A stretch of 14,199 bases of DNA from Amphritea sp. (GCA_018067325.1 JAGPUU010000286.1:1-14199), one strand, 5' to 3'; positions 1-7,932 are shown, counted from the stretch's first letter. Translations and numbers: made by a program. The notes: generated by a model from the sequence alone, not told the origin.

Positions 1-87
1 CTGTGAATTCAATCGGTCGATGGAGTCCCCGCCAATAAATTTCTCTTACGTAGCACCCAATCCACAAACAGTTCTCATAAGTTTTTT

Positions 88-130
88 AAAAGGCTTTTCC
101 TAGCCACGAGCAAGTCACACTTTCTGTGAC
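88..130 (-). terminator. Possible terminator region downstream of rsmD
   Basis: Reading on the minus strand after the rsmD stop, there is a 6-bp perfect hairpin (GTCACA at 114-119 paired with TGTGAC at 125-130, loop of 5). A 4-bp stem follows (GGCT 92-95 with AGCC 102-105) that leads into TTTT on the minus strand. Neither is a textbook terminator because the second stem is short. Positions 1-87 show no gene or other structure I can support. Confidence 0.3.
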
Positions 131-133
131 GTT

Positions 134-748
134 CTAGCCACTGCTCCTCTGATAAAGCTTATAACTAACTTGCCCCGCTATCTTTTCCCGATACAGTTCC
201 CAGTTATCCGGTACTTGCAAATCGGTCAGCTCACTTTCAGTTTCAACGTAGATCATGGCGTTATCTGCCAGTAGGTTTTTTTGTTCTAGTAGCAAGCAGC
301 AGAGGGGTGCGAGGTCTTTGTGGAAGGGTGGGTCCATGAAGACGATGTCGAACTGGATCTCCAGATCTCCGCTACGTTTTTCCAGCCAGTCGGGCATGGA
401 GGCTGTTACTAATTCGGCATGCTGGGATTTCAGTTCCTGGATGTTTTGTCGCAGCTGATAGATAACTTCTGGCGAGTTATCGATCATGGTGACGTGAATC
501 GCGCCCCGGGAGAGGGCTTCGAAACCTAGTGCGCCGCTGCCACTGAACATATCCAGGCAGCGTCCGCCGGGGACATAGGCCGTCAGCCAGTTAAATAGGG
601 TTTCCCTGACCCGGTCAGGAGTTGGGCGAAGCCCTTCTATTTCAGGGAAGTTAAGCTTTCGTCCACGCCACTCACCGCCAATAATACGTACTTGCTGATT
701 ACCGGAAGTGATTTTTTGGGTCGGGCGTTGAGGGCGACGTCGTGCCAT
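134..748 (-). CDS. rsmD: 16S rRNA (guanine(966)-N(2))-methyltransferase RsmD
   Basis: RsmD uses S-adenosylmethionine to methylate N2 of G966 in 16S rRNA on the assembling small ribosomal subunit, in the cytoplasm. The 204-residue protein is the usual length for the family. It shows the family segment RPTPDRVRETLFNWL (41-55), the SAM-binding motif I around LDMFSGSGALGFEA (65-78) and the catalytic DPPF motif (139-142) typical of N-methyltransferases acting on exocyclic amino groups. The start is supported by AAGGA about seven bases upstream of the ATG. It lies 15 bp downstream of the M16-like gene on the same strand, so the two are probably co-transcribed. This neighbourhood next to ftsY is common in gammaproteobacteria. 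Family identity is secure; the exact target position is taken from the family. Confidence 0.95.
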   Translation of the reverse strand: MARRRPQRPTQKITSGNQQVRIIGGEWRGRKLNFPEIEGLRPTPDRVRETLFNWLTAYVPGGRCLDMFSGSGALGFEALSRGAIHVTMIDNSPEVIYQLRQNIQELKSQHAELVTASMPDWLEKRSGDLEIQFDIVFMDPPFHKDLAPLCCLLLEQKNLLADNAMIYVETESELTDLQVPDNWELYREKIAGQVSYKLYQRSSG

Positions 749-763
749 TTGAGTTCCTTAGGT

Positions 764-2002
764 TTAATAAGCGGGTAGCAGCAACTGATACTGCTCCGAG
801 CCGGTCAGGTAATCGGTAATAAAGTCTTTGACCTGCTGGTTTTCTGCCTGGGTCAGCTGTTTCTCAAAGCGGGCCAGGTCATCAACCGGGAGTTGATAGA
901 AAGCGATGGTGTCTAGTTGGCTGAGCTGATTGTTAGTTTGCTCCATCCGCTTATTATAGTCATCCAGCAGTTTGTTACGTGTCGTATTGATCACTTGATC
1001 ATCGAGTTGGCCCAGAATCGACTGCATCAAATCGTTGATCCTGGGTTCTGCGGAGATCTTCGAGCCGTGCAGAATCATAGCCAGGTAGCCCTGCTTGTCC
1101 AGTGATTTCCATGTCAGACGAGATTCAGGGAGTCCGGGTTGTTGCAGTAGTTGTTGTAGGGTTTTGACTGCAAGTAGCTCCAGGGCAAAATTATTTTGTT
1201 GTCGCCCGGGTAGCGCTTGCCCGGTTAATAGGTAGTTTTGGTTATCTTTAGGTTGGAGTCGGCGAAATCCCGGTGCGATAGTGGTGGCCGCAATGGTTGA
1301 ACTGGTCTGATAACCGGGGAGTAAACTGCTGAGTATCTGTGGCAGAGTCTCAAGGTTTGGGCCTTGCAGAGTGAGGGTCAGGGTCGCCGGGTTGATGCTG
1401 CTGCGATAAAGGCCGGAGAAGCGTTGTAGCGGATGCACTGAAGCAGGAGCCACTAACTGATTGAAAAATTGATTGAGCAGCTGGTTTTCTGGATCTTTCT
1501 GGCTTAGATACTGTTCTGCTTCAAGTCGGTTCAAGCGTTGTTCAATATCGCCACGGGGAAAGTAGTCCTGCAATTGCTGTATGAGGGATTCGGTTACTTT
1601 TCTAATCTCCTCTGGCTGAGCGCTATACTTTTTCAGAATTGCGATACTTACTTTGATGCGGTCAGGGGTCGCTTGCGCCCCTAACCGTACTTTCAATCGA
1701 GTGAACAGTGCTTGTTCGGCAATGCTATCCAGCTGTTGCTGTACCGTCTGTAGCAGTAGTGTCTGTAGTAATTGCTGATCACTATTGATCGCCGGGCCGG
1801 TGCGAAAAAGCAGCCCTATTTGCAGATAGGCTGCGTCGCTTTGCTCAGTAGAATAGAGCGCTGTGTTCTCATATCGCTCTATTTTTAGATAATCAGGGCT
1901 ACGGTTCTGTCCTGCCGTCAGCAGCACAATAGCGATAGCGATAATCCAGGCCACTATCTTCAGATAGGTCCGGTTAAAGAGTGAAGGTTTACTTTCTGCC
2001 AT
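764..2002 (-). CDS. Membrane-anchored M16 peptidase-like protein, no zinc motif
   Basis: This 412-residue protein has one N-terminal membrane segment (about 14-30), so the rest is probably periplasmic. The remainder reads as a degenerate M16 (pitrilysin/insulinase) fold. The segment around LQIGLLFRTGPAIN (61-74) fits the strand where M16 proteins start their active-site region, but the HxxEH zinc motif that should follow is absent: the helix is rich in Q and L and has no His-Glu-His. It is therefore probably a non-catalytic M16 homologue. From memory, in Pseudomonas this place holds two M16 genes, one catalytic and one not; only the non-catalytic type is here. AGGAA about seven bases before the ATG supports the start. 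It is probably co-transcribed with rsmD and divergent from ftsY. The M16 assignment rests on position and pattern and is moderately sure; the biological role is unknown. Confidence 0.7.
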   Translation of the reverse strand: MAESKPSLFNRTYLKIVAWIIAIAIVLLTAGQNRSPDYLKIERYENTALYSTEQSDAAYLQIGLLFRTGPAINSDQQLLQTLLLQTVQQQLDSIAEQALFTRLKVRLGAQATPDRIKVSIAILKKYSAQPEEIRKVTESLIQQLQDYFPRGDIEQRLNRLEAEQYLSQKDPENQLLNQFFNQLVAPASVHPLQRFSGLYRSSINPATLTLTLQGPNLETLPQILSSLLPGYQTSSTIAATTIAPGFRRLQPKDNQNYLLTGQALPGRQQNNFALELLAVKTLQQLLQQPGLPESRLTWKSLDKQGYLAMILHGSKISAEPRINDLMQSILGQLDDQVINTTRNKLLDDYNKRMEQTNNQLSQLDTIAFYQLPVDDLARFEKQLTQAENQQVKDFITDYLTGSEQYQLLLPAY

Positions 2003-2058
2003 CAGTTGTTCCTGGTCATTTCCTAGCCGGTTTTCAGTGCCCCTGCCGGACTTTCCTA

Positions 2059-2067
2059 TGGTAAGAT
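2059..2067 (+). promoter_or_regulatory. Candidate extended -10 promoter for ftsY
   Basis: The 164-bp gap between the divergent M16-like gene and ftsY contains TGG-TAAGAT, an extended -10 element (TGn plus 5 of 6 matches to TATAAT). No convincing -35 lies 16-18 bases upstream, which extended -10 promoters can tolerate. The transcript would have a leader of roughly 90 bases. No other structure stands out in this gap. Confidence 0.4.
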
Positions 2068-2166
2068 ATTCCGCCTAACTGAAACATACAGGACGACTCG
2101 CAGATGGAACAGGGATCCCCTTGTTTTTTTGCACCTTTTGAGCCTGATAGCGGATAGCGAAGAAGC

Positions 2167-3444
2167 ATGTTTAAGAAGCTTAAATCAATGTTTAACTCTG
2201 AGCCGAATGAAGCTCAGAAGGCTCCTGTGGATGAGCAGGATAGCCAGGCTGTTGAATTAGATCAGCCCGAAGCTAAGGAAGTAGTTCAGGAATCAGCTAC
2301 TGAGTCAGTAGAGGCTTCAATTGAAGCGCCGGTTCAGGACGATGTTCAAGCCTCAGCTGAAGAACCCGTAGATAGTCCTTCTGAAACCTCTGTTGTAGAA
2401 GAGGTAGAAGAGGCTGCAGTGGAAGAGATTGTCGAGGCTGAAGCCGAAGCCCCAATAGTTGATGAGGAAGTCATTGCAGAGGAACCTGTTGTTGAGTCCG
2501 AGTCTGTTGTAGCGGAACCCGAGCAGAAAACCGGATTCTTTGGCCGTATTAAAGCCGGACTCAGTCGAACTAAAGCAAACTTGACTGAAGGTCTGGGGGC
2601 TCTGTTCCTTGGTGCAAAAGAGATTGATGATGATCTGCTGGAGGAGATTGAAACTCATCTTCTGATGGCCGATGTTGGTGTGGAAGCGACCACTGAAATT
2701 ATTGGTAAGCTGACTGATCGGGTTAGCCGTAAACAACTGGCGGATGCGGATGCGCTTTACGCTGCGTTGAAAGATGAGTTAGCCGCCCTGCTTGAAGGCG
2801 CCGAACAGCCTCTGGATCTTGATAGCAGCAAAGGGCCTTTTGTCTTGCTGATGGTCGGTGTAAACGGCGTAGGTAAAACCACCACTATTGGCAAGCTGGC
2901 TAAGAAATATCAGGCGGAAGGAAAGTCAGTGATGCTGGCGGCGGGTGATACTTTTCGGGCCGCGGCAGTGGAACAGTTGCAGGTTTGGGGTGATCGAAAC
3001 AATGTGCCGGTGGTGGCTCAGCATACCGGTGCTGACTCCGCTTCAGTGCTTTTTGATGCGCTGCAATCGGCGCAGGCGAAAAATATTGACGTAGTCATTG
3101 CTGATACTGCGGGTCGCTTGCAGAACAAAGATCACCTGATGCAGGAACTTGAAAAAGTTGTCCGGGTGATGAAGAAGCTAGACCCGGATGCGCCCCATGA
3201 GGTGATGTTGGTGCTGGATGCCGGCACTGGCCAGAATGCGATGAGTCAGGCGAAACTGTTTAAAGAATCAGTAGGTGTCAGTGGTATCAGTCTGACCAAA
3301 CTAGACGGTACTGCAAAAGGCGGTATTATCTTTGCTATTGCCAAACAACTGGATATACCTATTCGCTACATCGGCGTAGGTGAGCAGATTGATGATCTGC
3401 GACCGTTCAAGGCGAAAGAGTTTGTCTCTGCCTTGTTCGACTGA
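2167..3444 (+). CDS. ftsY: Signal recognition particle receptor FtsY
   Basis: FtsY is the SRP receptor GTPase. It docks ribosome-nascent chain-SRP complexes at the inner membrane and hands them to the Sec translocon. The 425-residue protein has a short basic N-terminal segment (MFKKLKSMF), a very acidic Glu/Val-rich A region to about residue 120, and then the NG domain. GTPase motifs are intact: G1 P-loop GVNGVGKTT (231-239), DTAGR (313-317) and TKLDG (377-381). GDTFRAAA lies between them. The acidic region is poorly conserved in the family and varies in length, so its size is not unusual. The start is preceded by a weak purine-rich GAAGAAG. It is followed by ftsE and ftsX in the same direction, the standard ftsYEX order. 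Confidence 0.97.
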   Translation: MFKKLKSMFNSEPNEAQKAPVDEQDSQAVELDQPEAKEVVQESATESVEASIEAPVQDDVQASAEEPVDSPSETSVVEEVEEAAVEEIVEAEAEAPIVDEEVIAEEPVVESESVVAEPEQKTGFFGRIKAGLSRTKANLTEGLGALFLGAKEIDDDLLEEIETHLLMADVGVEATTEIIGKLTDRVSRKQLADADALYAALKDELAALLEGAEQPLDLDSSKGPFVLLMVGVNGVGKTTTIGKLAKKYQAEGKSVMLAAGDTFRAAAVEQLQVWGDRNNVPVVAQHTGADSASVLFDALQSAQAKNIDVVIADTAGRLQNKDHLMQELEKVVRVMKKLDPDAPHEVMLVLDAGTGQNAMSQAKLFKESVGVSGISLTKLDGTAKGGIIFAIAKQLDIPIRYIGVGEQIDDLRPFKAKEFVSALFD

Positions 3445-3500
3445 GGTTTAGATCGATTTATAGCTGAATTATTTCGAAGGCTTTCTAAGGTAATCAACCT

Positions 3501-4163
3501 GTGATCAGTTTCGACAACGTTACTAAGCGCTACCCAAATGGCTATGACGCCCTGAATCAGGTTGATTTTAGCCTTGATCAGGGTGAAATGGCATTTCTCA
3601 CCGGGCATTCAGGTGCCGGTAAGAGCACCTTGCTCAAGTTAATCATGTTGATGGAACGTCCCTCTAATGGTCGGGTTCTGGTCGGTGATCAGGACTTAGC
3701 AACACTGGGTAATAGCCAGATCCCCTTTCATCGGCGCCGTGTCGGTGTAGTGTTTCAGAATCATCAGCTGTTGTTTGATCGTTCAGTTTTCGAAAATATC
3801 GTACTGCCTTTGCGGATCTGCGGCTTTGATCCGGCAGATGCGGCGCGCCGGGCCCATGCTGCGTTGGATAAAGTAGGGTTGTTAAGCAAAGAAAAACTCA
3901 ATCCGGTGGTGCTATCCGGTGGTGAGCAGCAGCGGGTGGGTATCGCCCGTGCGATTGTCCACAAACCCCAACTGCTGCTGGCAGATGAGCCGACCGGTAA
4001 CCTGGACCCGAAACTGTCAGAAGAGGTTATGCGATTGTTTCAGCAATTTAATCAGGTAGGTACTACTGTGCTGATTGCCAGTCACGATCTGGGGCTGATT
4101 GCGCGGATGCCGCATCGGGTTATTACCCTCCAACAGGGTAGGTTGATCAGCGATGGAAAATAA
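3501..4163 (+). CDS. ftsE: Cell division ATP-binding protein FtsE
   Basis: FtsE is the cytoplasmic ATPase of the FtsEX complex, a type VII ABC system that signals through the envelope to activate septal peptidoglycan hydrolases during division. All ABC motifs are present in 220 residues: Walker [10 protein letters not shown] (35-43), signature LSGGEQQR (138-145), Walker B LLLADEP ending at D162-E163, the following TGNLD (165-169) and the H-loop SHD (194-196). The gene uses a GTG start, with AAGG about ten bases upstream. The length matches the family (about 220), and no upstream ATG gives a better fit. It begins 56 bp after ftsY, and its last 11 bases overlap the start of ftsX, which suggests translational coupling of the two subunits. 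Confidence 0.96.
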   Translation: MISFDNVTKRYPNGYDALNQVDFSLDQGEMAFLTGHSGAGKSTLLKLIMLMERPSNGRVLVGDQDLATLGNSQIPFHRRRVGVVFQNHQLLFDRSVFENIVLPLRICGFDPADAARRAHAALDKVGLLSKEKLNPVVLSGGEQQRVGIARAIVHKPQLLLADEPTGNLDPKLSEEVMRLFQQFNQVGTTVLIASHDLGLIARMPHRVITLQQGRLISDGK

Positions 4164-5172
4164 TCTGCGAAATAAAGGCGCGGTTCGGGTTGAACAGAAA
4201 ACCAGACGGGATGCCAAAGTTCATCGTGGCGCCGAACACCATAAACTGAAGGTCTCTGACAAGGGGCGCAGCTATCTGCGCCACCATCTGGAGGTAGCTG
4301 AGCAATCATACCGCTCGCTGTTAACTAAGCCGCTCACCACTTTTATGACGCTGGCAGTACTGGCGATTGCATTGGCGTTGCCGGGCTCTCTCTATACCGG
4401 TTTGAAAAACCTGCAACAGCTCGGCCAGGGCTGGGAAGGTGACCCCCGAGTCGCCCTATATCTTAAGATGGATGTGACGGAATCAGAGGCGGAGATACTC
4501 AGTCGTGAGTTACTCTTACGTGATGATGTTGCGGCCACAGAGTTAGTGACTGCAGAGCAGGGAATGCTTGAGTTTAAAGCGATGTCTGGCTTTGGTGAGG
4601 TATTTGATTTTCTCGATCAGAACCCTCTACCTGCTGTGATTATGGTTATGCCGCTGGATCTCTCGGTAACTGATATCCCGCTGTTGCAATCTAAACTGCT
4701 GGTCCTGCCTCAGGTTGATGAAGCGGTGGTCGATCTGGAGTGGGTGCAACGACTTTCGGCTTTTGTTGCGTTGGCAGAGCGGGGGGTCTGGTTGCTAACC
4801 GGATTATTTGTCTTAGCTGTGCTACTGGTGGTGGGAAATACTATTCGCTTGTCGATTGAGAGCCGGCGGGAAGAGATTGTTATTGCTAAACTGGTAGGTG
4901 CAACCGATGCCTATGTCAGGCGGCCCTTTTTATATGATGGCATCTGGTATGGTATTGCCGGTGGTGTGATCGCCTGGGTGCTGATTCAACTATCTTTATT
5001 GCTGCTGAATAGTCCGGTTGAACAACTGGTGAAGCTCTATAATAGTCAGTTTGAGTTGGTTGGACTGGGCTTTGTAGACACCCTGTTGTTACTGGCCATC
5101 AGTATCCTTTTAGGCCTGCTGGGTGCATGGTTAGCCGTTGGCCGACATCTGCGCCAGATCCAACCCCGTTAA
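4153..5172 (+). CDS. ftsX: Cell division permease-like protein FtsX
   Basis: FtsX is the membrane partner of FtsE; its large periplasmic loop recruits activators of cell-wall amidases at the septum. The 339 residues follow the family plan. A basic cytoplasmic N-terminus (1-58) is followed by a first membrane segment (about 62-84) and an extracytoplasmic domain (about 85-207). Three more membrane segments lie at about 208-232, 262-286 and 305-330. The segment SIESRREEIVIAKLVGAT (234-251) between segments two and three is typical of FtsX/MacB-type permeases. Its length is close to that of E. coli FtsX. The ATG lies inside the end of ftsE. I see no terminator after its stop; the next gene in the same direction is rpoH after 254 bp. 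Confidence 0.95.
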   Translation: MENNLRNKGAVRVEQKTRRDAKVHRGAEHHKLKVSDKGRSYLRHHLEVAEQSYRSLLTKPLTTFMTLAVLAIALALPGSLYTGLKNLQQLGQGWEGDPRVALYLKMDVTESEAEILSRELLLRDDVAATELVTAEQGMLEFKAMSGFGEVFDFLDQNPLPAVIMVMPLDLSVTDIPLLQSKLLVLPQVDEAVVDLEWVQRLSAFVALAERGVWLLTGLFVLAVLLVVGNTIRLSIESRREEIVIAKLVGATDAYVRRPFLYDGIWYGIAGGVIAWVLIQLSLLLLNSPVEQLVKLYNSQFELVGLGFVDTLLLLAISILLGLLGAWLAVGRHLRQIQPR

Positions 5173-5215
5173 AAGGCCGTATAATGGGTAATCTACGGAT
5201 AATACAAATTTGAAT

Positions 5216-5230
5216 GTAAATATTAGTAAA
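5216..5230 (+). promoter_or_regulatory. Perfect CpxR-box match upstream of rpoH
   Basis: GTAAA at 5216-5220 and GTAAA at 5226-5230 are separated by exactly five bases (TATTA). This equals the established CpxR consensus GTAAA-N5-GTAAA. A second perfect match lies in the cpxP-like/cpxR gap of this window, so the cognate regulator is encoded here. Possible -10 elements downstream include GCTAAT (5258-5263), which would place the box near -47, and TATCGT (5272-5277) with TTGTCA (5249-5254) 17 bases before it. Binding is inferred. Confidence 0.6.
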
Positions 5231-5248
5231 GTCAGTACCCCGTAGGAC

Positions 5249-5277
5249 TTGTCATCTGCTAATCTTCTCGCTATCGT
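5249..5277 (+). promoter_or_regulatory. Candidate sigma-70 promoter for rpoH
   Basis: TTGTCA (5249-5254, 5 of 6 to the -35 consensus) is followed after 17 bases by TATCGT (5272-5277, 4 of 6 to the -10). Other -10-like boxes in the same gap are TATAAT at 5180-5185 and TATAAA at 5301-5306, neither with a good -35 at normal spacing. Several rpoH promoters would agree with what is known in E. coli. Confidence 0.35.
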
Positions 5278-5348
5278 AGTTGGTTCGCTATAGCTATATG
5301 TATAAATGTGGTTGTTGGTAGTGGTGAGTTGTAGCGATTTTTATAGTC

Positions 5349-5376
5349 GGAACTTATCCGATAAGAGCGTGTCATA
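5349..5376 (+). promoter_or_regulatory. Candidate sigma-E (RpoE) promoter for rpoH
   Basis: GGAACTT at 5349-5355 is a full match to the sigma-E -35 element. After 16 bases comes TCATA (5372-5376; GTCATA from 5371), close to the -10 types TCTGA and TCAAA. Transcription would start near 5382, giving a leader of about 45 bases before the rpoH ATG. In E. coli one rpoH promoter (P3) is known to be sigma-E dependent, so this fits an established design. Whether the organism has rpoE cannot be seen here. Confidence 0.6.
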
Positions 5377-5426
5377 GCAGTAACTTATTTTGACACCTTT
5401 AAATGAACGAGTAATGAGGTTGTGTA

Positions 5427-6284
5427 ATGGGCAAAAGCCTGCAGGTCGCTAAAGTATTATCTCCGGGCCAGAATCTGGAGGCATACATACGTCAGGTAAC
5501 ATCGATTCCTGTGCTTACAGTAGAGGAAGAACGTGAACTGGCAGAGCGACTCTATTACCAGAATGACCTTGAAGCTGCACGTCAGCTGGTCTTGTCACAT
5601 ATGCGATTTGTTGTTCATGTTGCGAAATCCTACTCCGGTTATGGCCTTTCTCAGGCAGACCTGATTCAGGAAGGCAATGTGGGCATGATGAAAGCGGTTA
5701 AACGCTTTGACCCGACTATGGGTGTTCGCCTGGTTTCCTTTGCGGTGCACTGGATTAAGGCAGAGATGCATGAATTTATCCTGCGTAACTGGCGTATTGT
5801 TAAAGTTGCGACCACCAAAGCACAGCGTAAGTTGTTCTTTAACCTGCGCAGTAAGAAGAAAAACCTGGGTTGGTTAAACAACGCTGAAGTTACCGCTATG
5901 GCGGAAGATCTGGGTGTTGGTGAACATGTTGTTCGGGAGATGGAAGGCCGGATGAGCAGCGCCGATATGGCTTTCGATGCTCCGGTTGGTGATGATGATG
6001 AGCGAGCTTATCAGTCACCGGCTTATTTCCTTGAAGATCACAATCAGGATCCTGCCAGTCAACTGGAAGATTCAAATTGGGCAGCTGATTCCAATCAGCG
6101 TCTGAGCGCCGCGATGGAGCAGTTAGATGAGCGTAGTCGGGATATTCTGATGCAGCGCTGGCTGGGTGAAGAAAAAGCGACTCTGCATCAATTAGCCGCT
6201 CGCTATGAGGTTTCTGCCGAGCGCATCCGTCAGTTAGAAAAGAACGCGATGAAGAAGATTAAGGTCTCAATGCTAGAAGCCTGA
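5427..6284 (+). CDS. rpoH: RNA polymerase heat-shock sigma factor RpoH (sigma-32)
   Basis: RpoH directs RNA polymerase to heat-shock promoters for chaperones and proteases. The 285 residues match the family length. Region 2 runs about 51-121, including [18 protein letters not shown] (78-95) and the -10 melting segment [20 protein letters not shown]. The RpoH-specific box [10 protein letters not shown] (132-141) separates it from other group 3 sigmas. A region 4 helix-turn-helix lies at about 251-275 ([22 protein letters not shown]). GAGGT ends six bases before the ATG and gives a good ribosome-binding site. The upstream gap holds candidate sigma-70, sigma-E and CpxR elements. A short stem could cover the ribosome-binding site. 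A strong terminator follows. The position after ftsYEX is the conserved one. Confidence 0.96.
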   Translation: MGKSLQVAKVLSPGQNLEAYIRQVTSIPVLTVEEERELAERLYYQNDLEAARQLVLSHMRFVVHVAKSYSGYGLSQADLIQEGNVGMMKAVKRFDPTMGVRLVSFAVHWIKAEMHEFILRNWRIVKVATTKAQRKLFFNLRSKKKNLGWLNNAEVTAMAEDLGVGEHVVREMEGRMSSADMAFDAPVGDDDERAYQSPAYFLEDHNQDPASQLEDSNWAADSNQRLSAAMEQLDERSRDILMQRWLGEEKATLHQLAARYEVSAERIRQLEKNAMKKIKVSMLEA

Positions 6285-6303
6285 TAAGCCGTTCTGATTA
6301 AAT

Positions 6304-6333
6304 AAGCCGCCCTCTGATGAGTGCGGCTTTTTT
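6304..6333 (+). terminator. Rho-independent terminator of rpoH
   Basis: AAGCCGC (6304-6310) pairs with GCGGCTT (6323-6329). A short inner CTC/GAG pairing extends the stem, and it runs into six T residues (6328-6333). It sits 20 bases after the rpoH stop codon. Confidence 0.85.
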
Positions 6334-6394
6334 ATTGCTTATCGCCACCGCTTAGCTTTGTTAGAATAGCCCCCTCAAACATCCGGAACACAGT

Positions 6395-6772
6395 ATGTCT
6401 GCCCGTTTAATTATAATATGCAGTGCCCTTAGTGGGTTTATCTCTGTCGCATTAGGTGCCTTTGGCGCTCATCTGCTCAAAGAACAACTCAGCAGTCGGC
6501 TGTATGAAGTACTGCAAACCGGCATTCAGTATCAGATGTTTCATACTTTGGCTCTGCTGGGTGTGGGACTGTTGATGCTGCGACAACCGATCAAGGGGCT
6601 ATCTCTGACAGCGGTATTGTTCTTGGCAGGCATTATTTTTTTCAGCGGTAGCCTGTATGCGATGGCGCTGAGTGGTCAGCATTGGCTTGGCGCAGTAACC
6701 CCGATAGGTGGTCTTCTGTTTCTGGCGGGCTGGACGAGTCTTGGCCGGGTTGCTTACCGGCAATTAAGTTAA
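6395..6772 (+). CDS. DUF423 family small membrane protein
   Basis: This 125-residue protein belongs to the DUF423 family (E. coli YgdD type), whose biochemical role is unknown. Family landmarks are [13 protein letters not shown] (22-34), [15 protein letters not shown] (46-60), FSGSLYAM (83-90) and [16 protein letters not shown] (98-113). Four hydrophobic segments cover most of the chain, at about 5-25, 48-64, 69-92 and 96-114, so it is an inner-membrane protein. It has its own transcription unit start after the rpoH terminator: TAGAAT at 6362-6367 is a candidate -10 without a clear -35. A weak GGAA precedes the ATG. thiS begins 19 bp downstream, so it may be co-transcribed with thiS and thiG, but I see no functional link to thiamine. 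Confidence 0.88.
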   Translation: MSARLIIICSALSGFISVALGAFGAHLLKEQLSSRLYEVLQTGIQYQMFHTLALLGVGLLMLRQPIKGLSLTAVLFLAGIIFFSGSLYAMALSGQHWLGAVTPIGGLLFLAGWTSLGRVAYRQLS

Positions 6773-6791
6773 TAAAAGTGGATCAACCTCA

Positions 6792-6992
6792 ATGCAGATA
6801 CAGCTAAATGGTGACAGTCTCGAGGTTCAGCAAGGCTCCTCGATTACCGCCCTGCTTGAACAGATAGAGCTTGGTGAGCGACGCGTAGCCGTCGAATTGA
6901 ACCTGGAGATCGTTCCTCGGAGCCAGCATGCTGAAACAGTGCTGAAGGACGGCGACAGAGTTGAGGTCGTTCATGCGATCGGTGGCGGCTAA
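6792..6992 (+). CDS. thiS: Sulfur carrier protein ThiS
   Basis: ThiS is a small ubiquitin-like sulfur carrier. Its C-terminal glycine is adenylated and converted to a thiocarboxylate, which gives sulfur to the thiazole ring of thiamine made by ThiG. The 66 residues match the family. The N-terminal [12 protein letters not shown] strand and the end [10 protein letters not shown], with the essential terminal Gly-Gly, are clear. thiG follows after 50 bp in the same direction. ThiF and ThiH/ThiO, needed for sulfur loading and for making the glycine imine, are not in this window. No TPP riboswitch is visible upstream. Confidence 0.94.
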   Translation: MQIQLNGDSLEVQQGSSITALLEQIELGERRVAVELNLEIVPRSQHAETVLKDGDRVEVVHAIGGG

Positions 6993-7042
6993 TCGCCTGG
7001 ATTTACCAGAATAGATAACAGAATTTAACCGGGTAGAGAATA

Positions 7043-7843
7043 ATGTCTGAACAACATAACGATCCTTTGATTATTGCAGGTCGCAGCTTTCAGTCCCGTC
7101 TATTGATCGGGACGGGCAAATACCGTGATATGGAAGAGACCCGCCTGGCAATTGAAGCCAGTGGTGCTGAGATTGTCACTGTAGCGGTACGTCGTACTAA
7201 CATCGGCCAGAACCCCGATGAGCCGAATTTGCTGGATATTATCTCCCCCGATAAATATACCATCCTGCCGAACACTGCAGGTTGCTTCAACGCTGCCGAT
7301 GCGGTGCGTACCTGTATGCTGGCCCGTGAACTGATGGATGGTCACGACCTGGTGAAGCTGGAAGTGCTGGGTGATGAGAAAACGTTGTACCCTAACGTGG
7401 TTGAAACCATCAAAGCCGCAGACAAATTGGTGCAGGACGGTTTCAAAGTGATGGTTTATACCAGTGACGATCCGATTGTGGCTAAAGAGCTGGAAGCGAT
7501 CGGTTGCGTCGCTATTATGCCGTTAGGGTCTATGATCGGTTCCGGTCTGGGTATTCTCAATCCTCACAATATCAATGTGATCATGGAAGATTGTAAAGTA
7601 CCTGTGCTGGTGGATGCCGGTGTCGGTACCGCTTCTGAAGCAGCAGTAGCGATGGAGATGGGCTGTGAAGCGGTGTTGATGAACTCAGCCATTGCTGGAG
7701 CCCGTGACCCTATTATGATGGCTATAGCGATGCGTAAGGCGGTTGAAGCGGGTCGGGGAGCTTTCCTTGCAGGGCGCATGCCGCGGAAGAAATATGCCAG
7801 CGCATCTTCTCCGATGGAAGGTAGAATTGTTGGTAAGTTGTAA
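7043..7843 (+). CDS. thiG: Thiazole synthase ThiG
   Basis: ThiG condenses 1-deoxy-D-xylulose 5-phosphate, dehydroglycine and the sulfur of ThiS thiocarboxylate into the thiazole phosphate unit of thiamine, in the cytoplasm. It is a TIM-barrel protein. The Schiff-base lysine is K105 in [10 protein letters not shown] (102-111). Other family blocks are LIGTGKY (21-27), TVAVRRTN (46-53), LPNTAGC (75-81), [28 protein letters not shown] and [12 protein letters not shown]. Its 266 residues are slightly longer than E. coli ThiG (about 256), mostly through the N-terminus. It follows thiS, its direct partner. From memory, thiS-thiG-trmB adjacency is also seen in Pseudomonas. A terminator-like hairpin lies 90 bp after the stop. 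Confidence 0.97.
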   Translation: MSEQHNDPLIIAGRSFQSRLLIGTGKYRDMEETRLAIEASGAEIVTVAVRRTNIGQNPDEPNLLDIISPDKYTILPNTAGCFNAADAVRTCMLARELMDGHDLVKLEVLGDEKTLYPNVVETIKAADKLVQDGFKVMVYTSDDPIVAKELEAIGCVAIMPLGSMIGSGLGILNPHNINVIMEDCKVPVLVDAGVGTASEAAVAMEMGCEAVLMNSAIAGARDPIMMAIAMRKAVEAGRGAFLAGRMPRKKYASASSPMEGRIVGKL

Positions 7844-7850
7844 TTAATTG

Positions 7851-7879
7851 TTGGGATAAAGCCGACAAAAGCCTATAAA
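7851..7879 (+). promoter_or_regulatory. Candidate sigma-70 promoter for trmB
   Basis: TTGGGA (7851-7856) and TATAAA (7874-7879) are 17 bases apart, just after the thiG stop. Transcription would start near 7886 and produce a leader of about 98 bases containing the hairpin at 7933-7966. Confidence 0.4.
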
Positions 7880-7932
7880 TAGCATGTTTCTCGGAATTTC
7901 TGCTTAAGTGTTTCCGTGGGTGATATGTTACC

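Noticed and set aside
2167..2530. Low-complexity acidic 5' part of ftsY as a foreign insertion or repeat array
   Set aside because: Acidic, variable N-terminal regions are normal for proteobacterial FtsY, and there are no exact tandem repeats.
2866..2878. GTAAA repeats inside ftsY as a CpxR site
   Set aside because: The spacing between the two GTAAA units is eight, not five, and they lie in the P-loop coding sequence.
5390..5395. Perfect TTGACA (-35) just before rpoH
   Set aside because: No -10 element lies 16-18 bases downstream; the only TGTAAT overlaps the rpoH start codon at a 26-base spacing.
6773..7042. TPP riboswitch before thiS or thiG
   Set aside because: The gaps are 19 and 50 bp, too short for a THI element, and the typical CTGAGA and ACCTGA-type core segments are not seen.
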